This document shows, in pieces, positions 61,734 through 64,000 of a DNA stretch of 64,000 nt. The notes under the pieces are model-generated. The model was not told the DNA's origin. It worked only from the letters and a program-made list of their open reading frames with translations, and did not search any database. Source of the DNA: Rhizobacter sp. SG703 (GTDB lineage Bacteria > Pseudomonadota > Gammaproteobacteria > Burkholderiales > Burkholderiaceae_C); contig NZ_JAAZQK010000001.1 of NCBI RefSeq assembly GCF_012275445.1, forward strand, positions 491,198-555,197. The letters run 5' to 3'. The position numbers and the translations under genes were made by a program. Each line of letters starts with the position of its first letter. Position 1 is the stretch's first letter.

Positions 61734-62461
61734 GGTTTTTCCTTCCGGCTCGCTGCCGCTGCCGGTGCGGCGGCCGCAGCGGGCTGCTGCTTACGATTTT
61801 TCAGATCTGCGACCCATTTGGTCACCGTGGCATCGCCACCCGGAGTCAACGCAAGATACCGGCCATACAGCTCGCCGGCCTGTGCAACATCCCACAGATA
61901 CAGGTCGTACAGGATGCCGAGGTTCAAGAGCGGCGCGGCATAGCCGGCGTCGAGCGCGATCGCGCGCTCGTAGGCGTCCTTCGCCTTCGTGAACTGGCCT
62001 TGCTGGCGGTAGGTGATGCCGAGCTGGTTGAAGTACAGCGGCTGCTTCGGGTTCAGGCGCACCGCCTGCTCCAGCTCGCCGGCCGATTCGGGCAGCTTGT
62101 TGGCCTGGCGGTAGATCACGCCGAGGTTGGCATGCGGGCCGCCGAGCTCGGGGTTGGCTTGCGCGATGGCCTTGAAGGCGCGCTCGGCTTCGTCCATGCG
62201 GCCGGCGCGCAGCGCGCGGCGGGCGTCGTCGTAGCTGCGTTGCAGCGCCGGCGCGACCGGGGCTTCGGGATCGGGTCGGGCGATGGCCGGGGCGGCGGCC
62301 GAAGCGGCCTGGGCAGGGGCAGAGGCGGCGGCCGCCGGCGCCGAGGCCGCCTTGGCCGGCATCACCGCATCGCGAATGGCCTGCAGCGGCTGCGAGATCG
62401 TCGAGCAGCCGGCCAGCACCAGCAGCATCGCGAGGGTGAGATGGCGCTCAACGAATCGCAT
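61730..62461 (-). CDS. TPR-repeat lipoprotein
   Basis: This 243-residue protein has the lipobox LVLAGC with Cys19, an Ala/Pro-rich linker at residues about 35-70, then about four TPR units. These include RRALRAGRMDEAERAFKAIA, HANLGVIYRQANKLPES and NQLGITYRQQGQFTKAKDAY, then a unit around LNLGILYDLYLWDVAQ. The tail is Ala/Lys-rich. It overlaps the preceding TPR gene by 14 bp. It probably scaffolds the envelope complex on the periplasmic face of a membrane. Confidence 0.88.
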   Translation of the reverse strand: MRFVERHLTLAMLLVLAGCSTISQPLQAIRDAVMPAKAASAPAAAASAPAQAASAAAPAIARPDPEAPVAPALQRSYDDARRALRAGRMDEAERAFKAIAQANPELGGPHANLGVIYRQANKLPESAGELEQAVRLNPKQPLYFNQLGITYRQQGQFTKAKDAYERAIALDAGYAAPLLNLGILYDLYLWDVAQAGELYGRYLALTPGGDATVTKWVADLKNRKQQPAAAAAPAAAASRKEKP

Positions 62462-64000
62462 CGACCACTCCCTCGCTGCGTTCGGACTTGCCGTACCTCA
62501 ACGGCCGGATCTCGCCCAAGGCCTTGAAGCTGCTCTTGACCCACTGGTCGTAGATGCCGTTGGTGGTGCGCCGCGCGTTCAGCTCGTGCAGCTCGGTGGC
62601 CTTCTCCTCGAACGGGTAGGCCTGCTCTTCCAGCATCACGTTGTACTGCTCCAGTTCGAGCTTCGACAGCTTCTTCGGGCGCTGCGAGTTGACGAGCGCC
62701 TTGCCGAAGTCCTGGTACAGCGAGGCGATCTGGTAGGTCGCCGCGGTCGTCACGTCGGCCACGCCATAGTCCGCCGCCACCGTGTAGGCCTTCAGCGATT
62801 CCTCCAGCCGCGCCTTCTTGTTCTTCAGCGCGACGTTCAGCGGCTCGACCAGCTGCACCTTGCGGTAGTTGTCGGCCACCGGCGCCGCCATCGCGAGCGC
62901 CGCGGTCGCGCCGAGGTAGCGCGTGCGGTTCGTGCGCGCCGCGCCGCCGGCCTGGTCGACCTGGTAGATCTCCTTCATCCATGCGAACTCGCGCGCCGCA
63001 TTGCCGTCGTCCTTCGCGATCTTCGCGAGGCGCCAGCGTGCCTCGACCGACGCTTCGAACGACATGCCGCCCTGCTTCAGGTAGCGCTCGTAGGCCTTGC
63101 CGGCGTTCGCGCGCGAACCGGCCTTCTCGTACATCTCGGCCGATTGCCACAGCGCGTCGCGCGCCAGCGCAGGGTCCTTGTTGGTGACCGCGAAGCGCTC
63201 GTACTCGCCGGCCGCCAGGGCCCACTGGCCACGCTCGGTGTAGGCCAGCGCGAGCTTGCTGCCGACGTCGGCCTGCAGCGGATGGTTCGGGTAGCGCTTG
63301 CGGAAGTCTTCCAGCGTGCGGCTCGCGCCGTCCCAGTCCTTCAGCCCGATCATCGCGGCCGCCGCGTCGTACTGCGCCGGCGCCGCCACGCTCGACTGCG
63401 GCGCCACCGCGGCAACGCGCGTGAAATGCTTCACCGCCTCGACCAGCTGCCCCTTGCTGCGCGCCTGCTCGCCCTGCTTGTAGATCGACGCTGCCTGGCG
63501 CTCGACCAGGTCCTTGCGGGCCGGATCGTTCGCCGGCGCCAGCGCCAGCACCTCGCCGTACGCCTTCTCGGCCTGCTCGTACTCGCCGCGCTCGAACGAA
63601 CTGTGCGCGATCACCGTCCACGCGACGCGTCGGTTCGCCGGCTCGGCCGGCGGTTGCAGCGCCAGCACCTGCTGCGCGACCGTGGCCGCACGCGCCTGGT
63701 CGCCCAGCGCGAACAGCTTCTCCGCGGCGTTCGTCAGCACCGGGCCGCTGCGCTTGTCGGCCGGGTTCGCGTTGGCAAAGCGCAGCGCGCTCTCGACGCT
63801 TTCCTTCTGCAGCGCCGGCAGCTCGGCCGGCGTGGCCTTCTTCTCCTGCGCGGCATAGCTCAGCAGCGCGGCATAGCCGGCGTCGGCGCTCTTCGCGTGC
63901 AGCGGGTAGCCGTAGGCGGTCTTCTCGTACTCGGGCGCGGCTTCCTTGAAGCGGCCGTCTTCGTACAGCAGCTCGGCCAGCAGGAAGTTGTTCTGCGGCG
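62448..64000 (-). CDS. Large TPR-repeat protein (5' end beyond the window)
   Basis: At least 517 residues are visible and the frame stays open to base 64000, so the start is outside. The repeats have TPR character, for example NNFLLAELLYEDGRFKEAAP, RGEYEQAEKAYGEVLALAP and GQWALAAGEYERFAVTNKDP. The C-terminal 100 residues (FEEKATELHELNARRTTNGI) differ from TPR and may form a separate helical domain. It is the upstream gene of the ExbB/ExbD/AgmX operon and is probably periplasmic. The N-terminus and any signal peptide cannot be assessed. Confidence 0.85.
   Translation of the reverse strand, partial: PQNNFLLAELLYEDGRFKEAAPEYEKTAYGYPLHAKSADAGYAALLSYAAQEKKATPAELPALQKESVESALRFANANPADKRSGPVLTNAAEKLFALGDQARAATVAQQVLALQPPAEPANRRVAWTVIAHSSFERGEYEQAEKAYGEVLALAPANDPARKDLVERQAASIYKQGEQARSKGQLVEAVKHFTRVAAVAPQSSVAAPAQYDAAAAMIGLKDWDGASRTLEDFRKRYPNHPLQADVGSKLALAYTERGQWALAAGEYERFAVTNKDPALARDALWQSAEMYEKAGSRANAGKAYERYLKQGGMSFEASVEARWRLAKIAKDDGNAAREFAWMKEIYQVDQAGGAARTNRTRYLGATAALAMAAPVADNYRKVQLVEPLNVALKNKKARLEESLKAYTVAADYGVADVTTAATYQIASLYQDFGKALVNSQRPKKLSKLELEQYNVMLEEQAYPFEEKATELHELNARRTTNGIYDQWVKSSFKALGEIRPLRYGKSERSEGVVDAIR

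Overview
This window is a GC-rich (roughly 70% by eye) chromosomal segment. It most likely comes from a betaproteobacterium of the order Burkholderiales, in the Rubrivivax/Leptothrix-like part of that order. That placement is inferred from composition, gene order and protein style, not from a marker gene. No rRNA, tRNA, CRISPR array, IS element or phage gene was found.

Layout. Positions 1-3700 hold the 3' tail of an unseen gene, an OmpR-type two-component pair and a MATE exporter. Positions 3700-5490 hold a hipBA-type toxin-antitoxin pair with a small AT-rich operator region. Positions 5490-31250 are a large surface-glycan locus. It carries two GT9 transferases, a GmhB-like heptose bisphosphate phosphatase, GT2 and GT4 transferases, UDP-glucose dehydrogenase, UDP-glucuronate decarboxylase (UDP-xylose), a carbamoyltransferase, an SDR enzyme and a zinc alcohol dehydrogenase. 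It also carries a GH1-like TIM-barrel protein, an amidohydrolase, an outer-membrane barrel, a glycine/tyrosine-rich protein, an ABC exporter and an RpoN (sigma-54) paralogue. Positions 31460-41370 hold its likely regulators: a hybrid histidine kinase, an NtrC-type sigma-54 activator, a CheB-like methylesterase and a 1410-residue CheB-CheR-PAS-kinase-receiver protein. Positions 41390-46520 hold a ricin-lectin/GH16 lipoprotein, a Fic-like remnant, a threonine aldolase, a CAP-domain lipoprotein and a small protein. Positions 46610-57814 are a complete glycogen cluster (glgA, glgC, glgP, glgB, glgX, malQ). Positions 58480-64000 encode an ExbB/ExbD/ExbD/AgmX-type energy-transducing complex with TPR proteins.

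The main finding is regulatory. Twelve copies of a GG-N10-GC element with an extended shared core, 5'-CGGNAYRCCGNYTGCC-3', lie just upstream of start codons between 8.3 and 37 kb. Each points toward its gene, usually with a predicted leader of 16-60 nt. This is the -24/-12 architecture of sigma-54 promoters. Nearly all copies have C rather than the canonical T before the -24 GG, and most read TTGCC or CTGCC at -12. One copy precedes the rpoN paralogue itself. I infer a dedicated, autoregulated sigma-54 regulon that links the glycan operons, the alcohol dehydrogenase, the outer-membrane barrel, the Gly-rich protein, a tiny membrane peptide and two CheB-family proteins. The hybrid kinase and NtrC-type regulator encoded beside it are the likely input.

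Other notable items are an ABC exporter fused to a degenerate kinase-type ATPase domain and a receiver domain, a glycosyltransferase fused to an FAD oxidoreductase, and a glycine-rich gene interrupted by one in-frame TAA.
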